The translations under genes were made by a program, and so were the position numbers. This document shows positions 39,821-50,323 of a DNA stretch of 64,000 bases, one piece after another; positions within the stretch are counted from its first letter, which is position 1; each line of letters starts with the position of its first letter. The DNA comes from Paraglaciecola sp. (GTDB lineage Bacteria; Pseudomonadota; Gammaproteobacteria; Enterobacterales; Alteromonadaceae), in contig JAACSL010000001.1 in assembly GCA_009993955.1 (NCBI GenBank), forward strand, positions 186,001 to 250,000. Direction: 5' to 3'. The notes beneath the pieces were generated by a model that saw nothing but the letters and a program-made list of their open reading frames with translations, did no database searches and had not been told where the DNA came from.

Positions 39821-41764
39821 CTATCGATTTAAGCGCTCATTAACCAAATCCGTGACAACGCCCGGGTCAGCTAAGGTTGATGTGTCGCCCAGTTGGTCAT
39901 GCTCGTTGGCCGCAATTTTACGCAAAATACGTCGCATGATTTTACCTGAGCGAGTTTTTGGTAAACCTTTTGTCCACTGGATTAAATCAGGACTCGCAAT
40001 AGGACTTAAATCTTCTTTAACCCACTGTCGCACTTCTTTGGTCAATTCTGGGGTTATTTCAATACCGTCTGTGGGTAAAAGATAAACGTAAATTCCCTGC
40101 CCTTTAATATCATGCGGGTAGCCCACAACGGCGGCTTCTGCCACGGCAGGATGAGCCACTAAAGAGCTTTCTATTTCTGCGGTGCCTAAACGATGCCCTG
40201 ATACATTTAATACATCATCCACACGCCCAGTGATCCAGTAATAGCCATCTTCATCTCTACGGGCACCATCACCAGTAAAATAGCGATTCTCGTAGGTACT
40301 GAAATACGTTTGAATAAAACGCTCGTGATCCCCCCATACCGTTCTGGCTTGGCCAGGCCAAGATTGGGTGATGACTAAATTACCCTCGGTGGCGCCATCT
40401 AACAACTCGCCATCGTTGCTGACCAGCGCTGGGCAAACGCCAAAAAATGGCAATGTGGCTGAGCCAGGCTTGAGCGCTGTCGCCCCTGGCAACGGCGTGA
40501 TCATAATGCCGCCTGTTTCAGTTTGCCACCACGTATCTACAATAGGTGACAACGATTTGCCGACTTTTTGATAATACCACTGCCACGCTTCTGGATTGAT
40601 AGGTTCCCCTACACTGCCCAGCAGACGCAAACTTGAACGTTCACTGTCTTGAGTCGGTAAATCACCTTTTGCCATCAATGCACGGATAGCGGTTGGCGCT
40701 GTATACAAAATAGATACCTTGTGTTTATCAATAATCTGGCCAATTCGACGCACATCAGGATACGTTGGCACCCCCTCAAACATCAGCGTAGTCGCACCGT
40801 TGGCTAAGGGTCCATAGACGATGTAAGTATGGCCAGTGATCCACCCTACGTCGGCAGCACACCAGTAAATATCCTCAGGTTTATAATCAAAGACATAATG
40901 ATGTGTGAGGGAGGCATAAACCAAATAGCCCCCAGTGGTATGCACCACACCTTTGGGTTTTCCTGTCGAGCCAGACGTGTATAAAATGAACAGTGGATCT
41001 TCAGCGTGCATTTCTTCTGGTTTGCATATTGCTTCGCATTCTCCGGCTAGCTCATGCCACCATACATCTCGTCCTTCCATCCACCCAAACGCACCCTCTG
41101 TGTGTTTATACACAATGACGTTTTCGATACAGGCTGTCGTCGGTTTTAAGAGGGCCTTGTCGACATTTTCTTTTAAGGGCACATGATGACCGCCACGGCG
41201 CCCTTCATTGGCGGTAATGATCAACTTGGCGCCACAATCTTCAATTCGATCGGCAATTGCGTTGGGTGAAAAGCCACCAAAAATAACCGAGTGCACCGCG
41301 CCAATTCTGGCACACGCTAACATGGCGTAAGCGGCTTCAGGCACCATCGGCATATAGATAATAACGCGATCACCTTTTGCCACACCAAGCTTTTTCATGC
41401 CATTGGCTAACTTACACACTTCATCATGGAGTTGCCGATAGCTAATGTGTTTATGCCACTGGCTTTCATCCCCTTCCCAAATGATTGCCGTACGATTGGG
41501 CTGCGTTTTTAAATGTCGGTCGATGCAGTTATAACTGGCATTGAGGGTGCCGTCAGCAAACCATTTGATGTCGAGAGAGCCCTGAGCAAAGGAGCATTGG
41601 CTCACTTGTGTAAATGGCACGATCCAATCAAGACGTTTAGCCTGCTCCCGCCAGAAACCATCTGGGTCATTAATAGACCATTGATAAAGACGCTGATATT
41701 CGGCCTTATCGGCATGGGCGCTGTGTTGCAAAGCACTGGGAACGGGGTATACGCTTGCTGACAT
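39821..41764 (-). CDS. acs: Acetyl-CoA synthetase (AMP-forming)
   Basis: Activates acetate to acetyl-CoA. It has 647 residues (E. coli 652). It carries the AMP-binding loop [28 protein letters not shown], the hinge [15 protein letters not shown], and the C-terminal [16 protein letters not shown] with the Lys that lysine acetylation silences in other bacteria. AGGA lies 9 bases before the ATG. It is divergent from cmoA. A -10 (TATAAC, 41807-41812) and a TTGCTA -35 (41828-41833, 15-bp spacer) lie under an inverted repeat. Confidence 0.96.
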   Translation of the reverse strand: MSASVYPVPSALQHSAHADKAEYQRLYQWSINDPDGFWREQAKRLDWIVPFTQVSQCSFAQGSLDIKWFADGTLNASYNCIDRHLKTQPNRTAIIWEGDESQWHKHISYRQLHDEVCKLANGMKKLGVAKGDRVIIYMPMVPEAAYAMLACARIGAVHSVIFGGFSPNAIADRIEDCGAKLIITANEGRRGGHHVPLKENVDKALLKPTTACIENVIVYKHTEGAFGWMEGRDVWWHELAGECEAICKPEEMHAEDPLFILYTSGSTGKPKGVVHTTGGYLVYASLTHHYVFDYKPEDIYWCAADVGWITGHTYIVYGPLANGATTLMFEGVPTYPDVRRIGQIIDKHKVSILYTAPTAIRALMAKGDLPTQDSERSSLRLLGSVGEPINPEAWQWYYQKVGKSLSPIVDTWWQTETGGIMITPLPGATALKPGSATLPFFGVCPALVSNDGELLDGATEGNLVITQSWPGQARTVWGDHERFIQTYFSTYENRYFTGDGARRDEDGYYWITGRVDDVLNVSGHRLGTAEIESSLVAHPAVAEAAVVGYPHDIKGQGIYVYLLPTDGIEITPELTKEVRQWVKEDLSPIASPDLIQWTKGLPKTRSGKIMRRILRKIAANEHDQLGDTSTLADPGVVTDLVNERLNR

Positions 41765-41819
41765 TACAAATTGATCCTTGTTATCGAGTGACTATTAACC
41801 CTATACGTTATAAGAGCTG

Positions 41820-41843
41820 ATTTCCTTTAGCAAGAAAGGAAAT
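41820..41843. promoter_or_regulatory. 9-bp inverted repeat over the acs promoter
   Basis: ATTTCCTTT / AAAGGAAAT with a 6-base centre (AGCAAG) overlaps the proposed acs -35. It is 56-79 bp before the acs ATG and 67 bp before cmoA, with no U-run on either strand. It looks like an operator for an unidentified regulator. Confidence 0.5.
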
Positions 41844-41909
41844 TGCCTGACTTGCAAGCTACAGGTAGAATCACGACCCTATTTAACTGTCAGCAAGCCC
41901 CCTTATGTT

Positions 41910-42641
41910 ATGTTAGTCACAGGCAAAGATGCGATTTATTCCTCTCCACAAGCGATAGAACCATTTCGCTTTGATCAAGCCGTCGCTGAGGTATTCCCTG
42001 ATATGATCCAGCGTTCTGTGCCTGGTTATGCCACCATCGTGGATACCCTAGGTCAGTTGGCGGGTAAATATGCGAGCAAAGACAGTGTTATTTATGATTT
42101 GGGCTGCTCTCTTGGCGCGGCAAGCTTGGCAGCTAGCCGTTATGTGGTGGCGCAAGATTGCAAGATCATGGCGGTGGATAATTCTCAAGCCATGGTTGAA
42201 CGCTGTATCTTGCATACACAAGCATTTAAATCGAAGACCCCCATCGACGTTGTCTGTGATGATCTACAAAATATTGAGATAAATAATGCGAGTGTGGTGA
42301 TGTTAAATTTCACTCTACAGTTTATCGAACCTGAACAACGTCAACAGATAATTGAAAAAATCTATCGGGGCCTGCTTCCAGGTGGGGTATTGCTGATCTC
42401 AGAAAAACTCAAACATCAGCAAGCACAAATAGATGACACCCTGATTGCCTTGCACCATGAATTTAAACGTCGCAATGGTTACAGCGAATTAGAGATCAGC
42501 CAAAAACGCAGTGCACTAGAAGATGTCATGCGCATTGAAACATTCGAGCAACACAATCAACGCCTTACGTCTGCCGGGTTTAAAGACGTGACCCTGTGGT
42601 TTAAGTGTTTTAATTTTGCGTCAATGTTGGCCATCAAATAA
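41910..42641 (+). CDS. cmoA: Carboxy-S-adenosyl-L-methionine synthase
   Basis: Makes carboxy-SAM from SAM and prephenate for tRNA wobble-uridine modification (cmo5U). It has 243 residues (E. coli 247). [34 protein letters not shown] and [16 protein letters not shown] match the family. The ATG at 41910 has no clear ribosome-binding site; another ATG 6 bases upstream is closed by a stop. cmoB follows 13 bp after the stop. Confidence 0.95.
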   Translation: MLVTGKDAIYSSPQAIEPFRFDQAVAEVFPDMIQRSVPGYATIVDTLGQLAGKYASKDSVIYDLGCSLGAASLAASRYVVAQDCKIMAVDNSQAMVERCILHTQAFKSKTPIDVVCDDLQNIEINNASVVMLNFTLQFIEPEQRQQIIEKIYRGLLPGGVLLISEKLKHQQAQIDDTLIALHHEFKRRNGYSELEISQKRSALEDVMRIETFEQHNQRLTSAGFKDVTLWFKCFNFASMLAIK

Positions 42642-42654
42642 AAAAGGAAAGCCC

Positions 42655-43626
42655 TTGTCAGTTTCTTGGTTCAATGAGTTTTATAAACAGATTGCCGAAA
42701 GTCCTTTAAGTCATTGGTTAGAAGTCCTGCCTGCTCAGCTGGCGCATTGGCATAAAGAGCAGCGCCATGGTGACTTTGACAAATGGACAAAGCTACTCAA
42801 GTTATTACCGCAAACCCAGGTGTCGACAATTGAACTTCGCGACAGAGTGGCCTTCGGGCAACACACCGACCTTGATGAGCACACACAGCGGCAGCTCCTG
42901 GGCTTACTGCAACAATTTATGCCGTGGCGCAAAGGGCCTTTTTATATTCATGGTTTACACATCGACACCGAGTGGCGTTCGGATTGGAAATGGGACCGAG
43001 TCAGCCCGCACATTAGCTCCCTGCATAACAGACTAGTTTTGGATGTGGGCTGCGGCAGTGGTTATCACATGTGGCGCATGTTGGCTGATGATCCAAAGTT
43101 AGTAGTTGGCGCCGATCCTTCGCAGCTGTTTCTCATGCAATTTCAGGCCATCAAGCACTTTAATCCTGACCCGCGCATTCACTTACTACCCATTGGCGTG
43201 GAACAGTTACCAGAACTTAAAGCCTTTGATACGGTGTTTTCCATGGGTGTATTTTATCATCGCAAAAGCCCCATTGATTTTCTCTATCAGTTAAAACATC
43301 AATTACGAAAAGGAGGGGAGCTGGTGCTTGAGACCCTGATCATTGAGGGCGACGAGCAACAAGTATTTATGCCACAAGATCGCTATGCGCAAATGCGTAA
43401 TGTTTGGTATTTGCCCAGCGCTAGCGCATTAATATTATGGTTAAAGCGTGTTGGATTTAAAAATATTCGTTTGGTAGATCAAGCACATACCACCATTGAA
43501 GAACAGCGCCGCACCCAGTGGATGGAAGGACAATCATTGCAAGATTTCTTAGATCCTAACGATCACAGTTTAACTATTGAGGGTTATCCTGCGCCGCTTC
43601 GTGCGGTATTTGTTGCACAGACTTAA
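42655..43626 (+). CDS. cmoB: tRNA U34 carboxymethyltransferase
   Basis: Transfers the carboxymethyl group from carboxy-SAM to 5-hydroxyuridine 34. With a TTG start at 42655 it has 323 residues, the E. coli length, and an AAGGAAA site is perfectly placed. Start at an upstream ATG (42616) would overlap cmoA and add residues with no family match. Visible motifs: [43 protein letters not shown] and [18 protein letters not shown]. Confidence 0.93.
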   Translation: MSVSWFNEFYKQIAESPLSHWLEVLPAQLAHWHKEQRHGDFDKWTKLLKLLPQTQVSTIELRDRVAFGQHTDLDEHTQRQLLGLLQQFMPWRKGPFYIHGLHIDTEWRSDWKWDRVSPHISSLHNRLVLDVGCGSGYHMWRMLADDPKLVVGADPSQLFLMQFQAIKHFNPDPRIHLLPIGVEQLPELKAFDTVFSMGVFYHRKSPIDFLYQLKHQLRKGGELVLETLIIEGDEQQVFMPQDRYAQMRNVWYLPSASALILWLKRVGFKNIRLVDQAHTTIEEQRRTQWMEGQSLQDFLDPNDHSLTIEGYPAPLRAVFVAQT

Positions 43627-43679
43627 GCCAAGATCTCTGAATAAACGATGTAAATAGTTACGCGGCACCACAAACTAAC

Positions 43680-44771
43680 CTAAAGATACACTTTTTTTGC
43701 CCGTTGTGGCATGCGGGTTACTAACTCATAACCAATGGTATTGGCGTAGCTTGCTACTTCATTAACTGATAAGTTTTTGCCCCACAGTTCAACCGCATCA
43801 CCTACTTTCACGTCAAGCAAATCTGTAACGTCAACACACAGCATGTCCATAGACACTCGGCCGACTAAATTAACACGTTGCCCCTTAACCAATACCGGTG
43901 TTCCGGATTTTGCTGTACGTGGGTACCCATCGCCATAACCGGCTGCGACAGTAGCAATAATTGAAGGGCGTTGTGCGGTCCACGTATTCCCGTAACCAAC
44001 CATTTCCCCTGTATTAATAGGGTGAATTGCAATAACTTGGCTGGTAAAACTCATGGCTGGTTTCAATTGCTCAGCGTGTGTTTGAGCAAAGGCAAAAGGA
44101 TTTAAACCATACAACATGATACCTGGACGCACCAAATTCCTGTGACTTTGTGGCCAGGCCATGATCGCAGCTGAATTAGCCAAACTAACTGGCAAGTTTG
44201 TCGAGGCAAAACAAGGAGCATCATGTAGCTTTGCAAAACGCTGCAATTGCAAGGTAGTAAACTCACTATCTACATCGTCGGCATTGGCAAAATGGCTGGT
44301 CAGAATAACCTCCAAGATGCCGGGCGTAGAAACGAGTTGCTGATAAACCGCCGCCACATCTGCCAGGGGTAATCCCAAACGATGCATGCCCGTATCCACT
44401 TTCAACCACACCGTCAAGGGCCCCTGCAGTGAGATACTTTGCAACATGTGCAGTTGCTCTTGACTGTGCAAGACTACTTCACATTTGAGCTCAACGGCTC
44501 GCAGGTATTCATCACTGGTGAAACAGCCTTCCAGCAAAACAATGGGTAAATTGATGCCGCTATGACGTAAATGCAGCGCTTCTTCTAAACAACACACACC
44601 AAACTTTTCCACTTGGCTTGCAAGCGCTGCAGCCACTTGAACACTGCCGTGTCCGTAGGCATCGGCTTTCACCATGGCAACAATGCCAGACTGCGGGGCA
44701 AGTTGCCTCACCAATGCACAGTTATGTTGAATGGCATTAAGATCAATGTGAATTTGCGTGGGACGCGTCAT
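43680..44771 (-). CDS. alr: Alanine racemase
   Basis: PLP enzyme making D-alanine for peptidoglycan. It has 363 residues (E. coli Alr 359). The PLP lysine is Lys35 in VAMVKADAYGHG; the second catalytic base is the Tyr in MVGYGNTW, with RVSMDMLCVDVTD after it. The start ATG lies 17 bp after the D-amino-acid aminotransferase stop, so the two probably form an operon. It is convergent with cmoB, and I see no clear terminator in the 53-bp gap. Confidence 0.95.
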   Translation of the reverse strand: MTRPTQIHIDLNAIQHNCALVRQLAPQSGIVAMVKADAYGHGSVQVAAALASQVEKFGVCCLEEALHLRHSGINLPIVLLEGCFTSDEYLRAVELKCEVVLHSQEQLHMLQSISLQGPLTVWLKVDTGMHRLGLPLADVAAVYQQLVSTPGILEVILTSHFANADDVDSEFTTLQLQRFAKLHDAPCFASTNLPVSLANSAAIMAWPQSHRNLVRPGIMLYGLNPFAFAQTHAEQLKPAMSFTSQVIAIHPINTGEMVGYGNTWTAQRPSIIATVAAGYGDGYPRTAKSGTPVLVKGQRVNLVGRVSMDMLCVDVTDLLDVKVGDAVELWGKNLSVNEVASYANTIGYELVTRMPQRAKKVYL

Positions 44772-44788
44772 TGTTTACCCTACTTCGC

Positions 44789-45646
44789 CTAATAAGCGTA
44801 TTTATTCGCGCTAAATAAGGTTTGCGCGGCCAACCACATATCGCCCACCCTTCCCTTACCAACCGGTTTAGCGTCCATCTCAATAACAGGGGCAATTTCT
44901 TTGCTCGAACTAGTTAACCAAATCTCATCGGCATCCCTGACTTCTTGCATGCTTACCGGGCGAACAGCAAAGGGCAGATTGCCATCTTTTTCGAGTATGG
45001 CTAATAAAAGTTGACGGGTGATCCCTGGCAACAATTGATGGTCAAGGGGCGGCGTGAGGATCTCCCCTGCTTTAACAATAAACACGTTGCAAGCACTGGC
45101 TTCGGTCAAAAAACCTTGTTCGTTAAACAAAATCGTTTCGTCCACTCCTTGTGCGTAGCCCTGTTGGAAGTGCAAAACATTGCCAAGTAACGACGTTGAT
45201 TTAATGTGGCAGCGTTGCCAACGTAAGTCGGCAGTAGATACGACTTTATAACCTTTAACCTTGGTTTTATCAGGAATAGGTTCAGGGGCAATGGCAAAAG
45301 CATAAGCAAAAATCGTGGGGGCAATATGTTCAGGGAAAGCATGAAAACGCTTGCTGTCGGTGCCTCGACTTATATGCAGATAAATGCCCAAATTACCCCG
45401 CCCATTGAGATCAATTAATTGCTGAATCATAGCTTGAAGCTCATCAAACGGCACGGGCATAGCCATGCCGATTGCAGCGAGGCCCTGTTGCAAGCGCGCT
45501 AAATGACCACGTAGCCCAACACAACGCCCAGCATAAGACGGGATCACTTCATAAATACCATCGCCAAATAAAAAGCCTCTGTCCATAGGCGAAATTTTCG
45601 CCTCAGCTTTTGGCAAATATTGGCCATTTAAAAATACGGTATCCAC
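44789..45646 (-). CDS. dat: D-amino-acid (D-alanine) aminotransferase
   Basis: Class IV PLP aminotransferase interconverting D-alanine and D-glutamate keto-acid pairs. It has 285 residues from a GTG at 45646 with a GGAG site; an in-frame ATG 22 codons upstream is less supported. PMDRGFLFGDGIYEVIPSY is the family start, Lys149 (CHIKSTSLLGNVL) binds PLP, and Arg100/His102 (SKRFHAFP) match the carboxylate-binding pair of bacillar D-amino-acid transaminases rather than IlvE. It lies next to alr, which supplies D-Ala. Confidence 0.85.
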   Translation of the reverse strand: MDTVFLNGQYLPKAEAKISPMDRGFLFGDGIYEVIPSYAGRCVGLRGHLARLQQGLAAIGMAMPVPFDELQAMIQQLIDLNGRGNLGIYLHISRGTDSKRFHAFPEHIAPTIFAYAFAIAPEPIPDKTKVKGYKVVSTADLRWQRCHIKSTSLLGNVLHFQQGYAQGVDETILFNEQGFLTEASACNVFIVKAGEILTPPLDHQLLPGITRQLLLAILEKDGNLPFAVRPVSMQEVRDADEIWLTSSSKEIAPVIEMDAKPVGKGRVGDMWLAAQTLFSANKYAY

Positions 45647-45810
45647 GCAAAACTCCACAAATTTCTCAGATATACGTCTGATTATGCCATGAAATTTTGT
45701 GCTATCGCGCACTTATTCACGCACCAACATTATTTTTTTAGGCGCTGCCGCCTAGGCAATTAATCGGGTACAATTGCCCTTTATATTCAAACAACTACGG
45801 TTGCATCCCT

Positions 45811-46656
45811 ATGGTCAATATTGGCAAATTTAATCAACTCGAGGTGGTGAATCAGGTGCCTTTCGGGTTTTACTTGGACGGTGGAGACCTTGGGCAGATA
45901 TTATTACCCAATAATTCTGCACCACCCGACTGTAAGGTAGGTGAGCAGGTTAAGGTATTTATTTATCATGACAGTGATGATCGGATTATTGCCACTACTA
46001 AAAAACCTAAAGCCGAAGTTGACCAGTGTGCAGCGTTGAAAGTTATCAGCGTGAATAAAGTCGGCGCTTTTCTCGATTGGGGACTAGAAAAAGATTTGTT
46101 GGTGCCTTTTAGTGAACAAGACTCACCGATGTCAGAAGGGTTGACCTATGTTGTGTATGTATTTGTTGATGAGCAAAGTGGCAGAATTGCCGCGTCTACT
46201 CGACTCAGAGACTTTTTGCCAGAAACCGCCAGCCACTTTACACCGCGTCAGGCGGTTAAATTATTAATCTGTGGACGCACTGACATGGGCTATAAAGCGG
46301 TGATTGATGGCACGCATTTAGGCCTGATTTTTAAAGACGAAGTATTTAAACCGATAAAAATTGGCTATTCCCTGAGTGGCTACATCAAACGGATCCGTGA
46401 AGATGGCAAGATAGATTTGTGTTTCCAATTCCATGATCAGCAAGCGCGTGGCAGTTTGGCCGAGCAAATTATCGATGACCTCATCGCCCACGGCGGACTG
46501 TCAACGTTAACCGACAAGAGCCCGGCTGCAGACATCGCTAAACGCTTTGACGTGAGTAAAAACGCATATAAAAAAGCCTTAGGTGGTTTGTTTAAACAAA
46601 AACGCATCTTGCTCGACAACGATAAAATCACGCTAATCGATAACAAAAATAATTGA
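45811..46656 (+). CDS. S1-domain RNA-binding protein, CvfB/YitL-like
   Basis: 281 residues with three S1-like OB folds (about 1-65, 70-135, 145-215; repeated patterns PFGFYLDGG, VGAFLDWGL and VIDGTHLGLIF) and a C-terminal winged helix (IAKRFDVSKNAYKKALGGLF). This architecture matches the CvfB family of RNA-binding regulators in Firmicutes and many gammaproteobacteria. Its targets here are unknown. It is divergent from the D-amino-acid aminotransferase gene and followed 14 bp later by an OsmC-like gene. Confidence 0.82.
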   Translation: MVNIGKFNQLEVVNQVPFGFYLDGGDLGQILLPNNSAPPDCKVGEQVKVFIYHDSDDRIIATTKKPKAEVDQCAALKVISVNKVGAFLDWGLEKDLLVPFSEQDSPMSEGLTYVVYVFVDEQSGRIAASTRLRDFLPETASHFTPRQAVKLLICGRTDMGYKAVIDGTHLGLIFKDEVFKPIKIGYSLSGYIKRIREDGKIDLCFQFHDQQARGSLAEQIIDDLIAHGGLSTLTDKSPAADIAKRFDVSKNAYKKALGGLFKQKRILLDNDKITLIDNKNN

Positions 46657-46670
46657 AAAAAGGGTACATC

Positions 46671-47066
46671 ATGCAAGCACAAGTAAGCTGGCAACATGAC
46701 TTAAACTTTGTTGGCACGACAGAAAGTGGGCACACTTTAGTGCTCGATGGTAATGGTCAATCACTCAGTCCAATGGAAGCGGTACTGCTGAGTGTCGGGG
46801 CATGCTCTTCCATAGACGTGGTGGACATCCTCAAGAAGTCTCGTCAAACCGTGAGTGCGTGTGACTGTAAGTTACAGGCTGAGCGTGCCGAAAACCCACC
46901 GCGTTATTTTACCAAAATTCACGCGCACTACGTGGTTACTGGTGAAGGGTTGAGTGACAAGCACGTCGCCAGAGCAGTACAATTATCCGCAGAGAAATAC
47001 TGCTCAGTGATACTGATGTTAAAAGACACGGTGGCCATTACCACCAGTTACGAAATAGTGGTTTAA
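46671..47066 (+). CDS. OsmC-family protein (YhfA-like)
   Basis: 131 residues from the ATG at 46671, behind an AAGGG site. OsmC/Ohr fold with the two redox cysteines in SVGACSSIDVVDIL and AEKYCSVILML. OsmC proteins act as thiol peroxidases; the YhfA branch has no proven substrate. It probably shares a transcript with the S1-domain gene and overlaps the next, convergent gene by 4 bp. Confidence 0.85.
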   Translation: MQAQVSWQHDLNFVGTTESGHTLVLDGNGQSLSPMEAVLLSVGACSSIDVVDILKKSRQTVSACDCKLQAERAENPPRYFTKIHAHYVVTGEGLSDKHVARAVQLSAEKYCSVILMLKDTVAITTSYEIVV

Positions 47067-48310
47067 ACCCCGCCAAGCCGAGTAAAAGCCTGATCAAAAT
47101 CATTGATCAGGTCATCAATATCCTCGATACCAACCGACAGGCGGATCATGTTGTCCGTCACCCCCATTTGTTTTCTTTGCAAAGCGCTGGCCTCAAAATA
47201 AATAGTGGCTGCCACCGGTAACGCTAAGGTGCGTGTATCACCTAAGTGAGTGGCGCAAATAACCAAATCAAGGGCATCAAGAAAAGCCAGTGGGTCAATG
47301 TTCTTAGCTAGATCAAAACTTAAAATTGCCCCAAAGCTTGTAAACAATTCACTGGCCCGCAGATGCTGAGGGTGCTGTGTAAGTCCTGGATAGTAGGTGG
47401 TAACCACCGCCGCGTGATGCTGTAAGTAATGGGCCAGTTGTAAGGCATTTTTCGCACAGCGTTCTGTGCGCAACGCCAGGGTTTCTAAACCGATTGAAAT
47501 GCTATGGGCAGCCTCAGGAGACAAGGTGCCCCCCATGTCGCGTAAACCTCGTTTACGGATCTGAGTTAAGCCCCATTGTCGTGTGTCGGCGACTTGGTAT
47601 ATTGGCAAAATATTGCTAAACGTCTGCCAAGCAAATAAACCCGTATCTATCACCGCACCGCCAAGCACGTTGCCGTGCCCGGCGATATATTTTGTTAATG
47701 ACGTGATCACCAAGGATGCCAAAACCGTACGCGCCGTAAACATCGTCGGTGGAGTCATAGTGGTGTCTAACATAAACAGCAAGGCATGGCTCTGACACCA
47801 CTCGCCGATGGCTTTTAAATCAGCAACTTGCGTCACTGGGTTAGCAATCGTTTCTAGGTAAACGCCTTTAGTATTGTCACGCTTAGCCTGCTTGACTTGA
47901 TGGATGTCAGTGACATCCACATACGTCACGCCTATGCCCAAATTTTGCAGGGTATCGCTGAAACTGCGGGTATTGCCAAATAAAAACTGACTGATAATGA
48001 GGTGGTCACCCGCTTTGAACAAACTCAAAAAGGTAGCGCTGATGGCTGCCATACCGGTAGAGAAAGTCACTGCTCCCACACCACCTTCCAACTCATTTAA
48101 TATATTCTGCAAGGCAACCGTCGACGCAGAAGAAGAGCGTGAATAAACATGTCCTGCTTGTTTACCTTGAAATACATCAACTAAGTCTTGTGCTTTTTGA
48201 TATTCAAACAACACTGAATTGTTAGTGGCCTGATGCACTGCGCCATGTTGCGGTCTGTTTATTAATCGATCCGCATGGATCAATCGTGTTGTTGTACCAA
48301 AATGCTTCAA
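47063..48310 (-). CDS. Cys/Met-metabolism PLP enzyme (cystathionine gamma-synthase family)
   Basis: 415 residues. It has the PLP lysine in TSLTKYIAGHGNVLGG, the phosphate-binding HVYSRSSSAST, the tyrosine region VTFSTGMAAISATFL and DTTMTPP. It belongs to the trans-sulfuration family; length and sequence suggest O-acyl-homoserine sulfhydrylase or a methionine gamma-lyase-like enzyme, and I cannot choose between them. Its start overlaps the acyltransferase stop by 4 bp; it is convergent with the OsmC-like gene. Confidence 0.8.
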   Translation of the reverse strand: MKHFGTTTRLIHADRLINRPQHGAVHQATNNSVLFEYQKAQDLVDVFQGKQAGHVYSRSSSASTVALQNILNELEGGVGAVTFSTGMAAISATFLSLFKAGDHLIISQFLFGNTRSFSDTLQNLGIGVTYVDVTDIHQVKQAKRDNTKGVYLETIANPVTQVADLKAIGEWCQSHALLFMLDTTMTPPTMFTARTVLASLVITSLTKYIAGHGNVLGGAVIDTGLFAWQTFSNILPIYQVADTRQWGLTQIRKRGLRDMGGTLSPEAAHSISIGLETLALRTERCAKNALQLAHYLQHHAAVVTTYYPGLTQHPQHLRASELFTSFGAILSFDLAKNIDPLAFLDALDLVICATHLGDTRTLALPVAATIYFEASALQRKQMGVTDNMIRLSVGIEDIDDLINDFDQAFTRLGGV

Positions 48311-48939
48311 TCTTTTTCTCCAGTTACCGGCACGTCTATGGTTGCCACTTGTTCAGGAAACTTCGCATGGACTGTGCTGAAGTGTCGATATATTCGGTTA
48401 AGTTCGCGTTGTACATCATCGCCAATTTCTAACACTGGGCCTAATTCAATTTGTTTTTTCTTATAATCAAATGCCACCAAACACACCGGCACTTGCGCTT
48501 TGTGGGCAATGTATAAAAAACCCGTGCGCCATTTTTCTACCCTGCTGCGGGTGCCTTCCGGTGATAAACACAATATCATTTGTGAGGCATTGCGCATTTC
48601 TTCTGCCATTTGATCAACTACGCCATGCGCTTTAGAGCGTTCAACTGGGATGCCGCCCCAATAGCGTAAAATGCGATCAAAAGGAGGCACAAACAAACTA
48701 TGCTTGCCAAAAAACGTGATTTTTAACCGTAAGGTAAACGCCACGGCTAAGCCAATGACAAAATCTACATTCGAGGTATGGGGTGCCACTGCGATGATCA
48801 TTTTGGGATGACAAGGAAATTCACCTTGAAACTTCCACCCCATGATCTGCAGCACTTTCTGTCCCAACCAGCAGCTAAATTTACTACCGAAACGTGGGAT
48901 CTGCGGGCAAAGTTCAGGGGTATTTAAAGGATTAGACAT
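48307..48939 (-). CDS. PlsC-like 1-acyl-sn-glycerol-3-phosphate acyltransferase family protein
   Basis: 210 residues with an acyltransferase active site IAVAPHTSNVDFV (H-x4-D with the motif shape HTSNVD), the substrate motif LCLSPEGTRSRVEKWRTGF and the motif III PVERSKAHG. It is related to membrane phospholipid acyltransferases, but this subgroup is short and its acceptor is unknown. It has an N-terminal hydrophobic segment about 45-65. It is coupled to the PLP-enzyme gene by a 4-bp overlap and divergent from the protease gene. Confidence 0.8.
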   Translation of the reverse strand: MSNPLNTPELCPQIPRFGSKFSCWLGQKVLQIMGWKFQGEFPCHPKMIIAVAPHTSNVDFVIGLAVAFTLRLKITFFGKHSLFVPPFDRILRYWGGIPVERSKAHGVVDQMAEEMRNASQMILCLSPEGTRSRVEKWRTGFLYIAHKAQVPVCLVAFDYKKKQIELGPVLEIGDDVQRELNRIYRHFSTVHAKFPEQVATIDVPVTGEKD

Positions 48940-49033
48940 TTCATTGTTGGCACGGGCTATTTAAACTGTGACAATGTTCGCTTAACTCACACACTTTGTC
49001 GAGACTCAAGCAGTATTAGCAAATGAGCACGGC

Positions 49034-50323
49034 ATGGCATTACACTCAGCGTTGGGAAGTTTACTATTGAGACGTATTTTAATCCTGCTGTTCATCTTAA
49101 CGGGGACGGCGCAAGGTCAACAAACGGCACAAAACCTGTTTAGCCAACATCAGTCAGCCCTTTACCAAATTCGTATTATAGAGCTTGAGTCTGGCAACAA
49201 ATCGTCCATCGGCTCAGGTTTTCAAGTGGATGCTTTGGGTAATATGCTGACCAACTATCATGTGGTGTCTGATTACGTATTCTACCCCGAAAAATACCGC
49301 ATCGAATTTCTGACCAGTGACGGCCAAACCGGACCATTAAATCTCATCTATTTTGATGTGGTCAATGACTTAGCCTTGGTCAGAAAAGTGGCGGTACACG
49401 AAAGTGAACATGCCTTTGCTGTAGCCACCGAACTGCCAGAACAAGGCTCGACGATATACTCACTGGGCAACCCACATGACCTAGGTATGATTGTTGTACC
49501 AGGCACCTTTAACGGATTAAAAAAGAATAGCTTTTATCAACGGATTCATTTCACCGGATCAATTAACCCTGGCATGAGTGGCGGTCCCGTGGTTAATCCT
49601 GAAGGTGAAGTGATGGGTGTCAATGTCGCCACTGCGGGGAACCAGATTGGCTTTTTAATACCCCTCAACAAGGTAACAGCGATATTGCAAAATCGCCCAA
49701 ATGAAGTATTACCCACAGAAGCATTCAAGCCCACTATCCAAGAGCAATTGCTAGACAATCAACGAGACATGATCAGTATCTTGCAAAACACTGAGTGGGT
49801 GTCTAATCCCTTAGGTGATGCCAGTGTGCCGACCAAAATTGGTGATTTTTTATCATGTTGGGGAGACTCGAATACCAGCGACCAAGAAGCATTATTTTTA
49901 TCTGTTGAAAATCGCTGTCGCTTAGATGAGCAAATTTACTTACACAGTGGCCTGATGAGTGGCGGTGTAGAGTTGGAATTTGAATGGTTAAGTGGCAAAG
50001 ACTTAGGCGATCATCGGTTTTATTCTCTGTATTCTAAAAGTTTAGCCGGTGCTGGCCCCAGCAATAATGCGGGTAAAACGGATGTCAGCAACTTTCAGTG
50101 TCAGCAACATAAAGTAGTCAACATTCATGGCGTAAGCAGCAAAACAGTATTCTGCCTACGTGCCTACAAAGAATTTAACCAACTGTACGATGTGGTTTTT
50201 GTTGGTGCTACCCTCGACCATGATCAGCAGGGACTCATCAGCCACTTCACCTTAGCCGGTGTTTCACAAAGTTCAGCGCAAAGTTTTACGCAACAATTTA
50301 TGGATGCAATAACATGGCGATAG
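49034..50323 (+). CDS. Exported trypsin-like serine protease (S1C-like, no PDZ)
   Basis: 429 residues. A signal sequence (LLLRRILILLFILTGTAQGQ) is followed by a chymotrypsin-fold domain with the triad His76 (LTNYHVVSD), Asp112 (VVNDLALVR) and Ser182 (NPGMSGGPVVN), very close to DegP/HtrA in these blocks. No PDZ domain follows; the C-terminal 200 residues are unrelated to any family I know, with cysteine pairs (SCWGDS, NRCRLDE, NFQCQQHK, FCLRAYK) that suggest disulfides. It overlaps the FHA gene by 10 bp, so the products are likely made together in the periplasm and membrane. Confidence 0.82.
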   Translation: MALHSALGSLLLRRILILLFILTGTAQGQQTAQNLFSQHQSALYQIRIIELESGNKSSIGSGFQVDALGNMLTNYHVVSDYVFYPEKYRIEFLTSDGQTGPLNLIYFDVVNDLALVRKVAVHESEHAFAVATELPEQGSTIYSLGNPHDLGMIVVPGTFNGLKKNSFYQRIHFTGSINPGMSGGPVVNPEGEVMGVNVATAGNQIGFLIPLNKVTAILQNRPNEVLPTEAFKPTIQEQLLDNQRDMISILQNTEWVSNPLGDASVPTKIGDFLSCWGDSNTSDQEALFLSVENRCRLDEQIYLHSGLMSGGVELEFEWLSGKDLGDHRFYSLYSKSLAGAGPSNNAGKTDVSNFQCQQHKVVNIHGVSSKTVFCLRAYKEFNQLYDVVFVGATLDHDQQGLISHFTLAGVSQSSAQSFTQQFMDAITWR

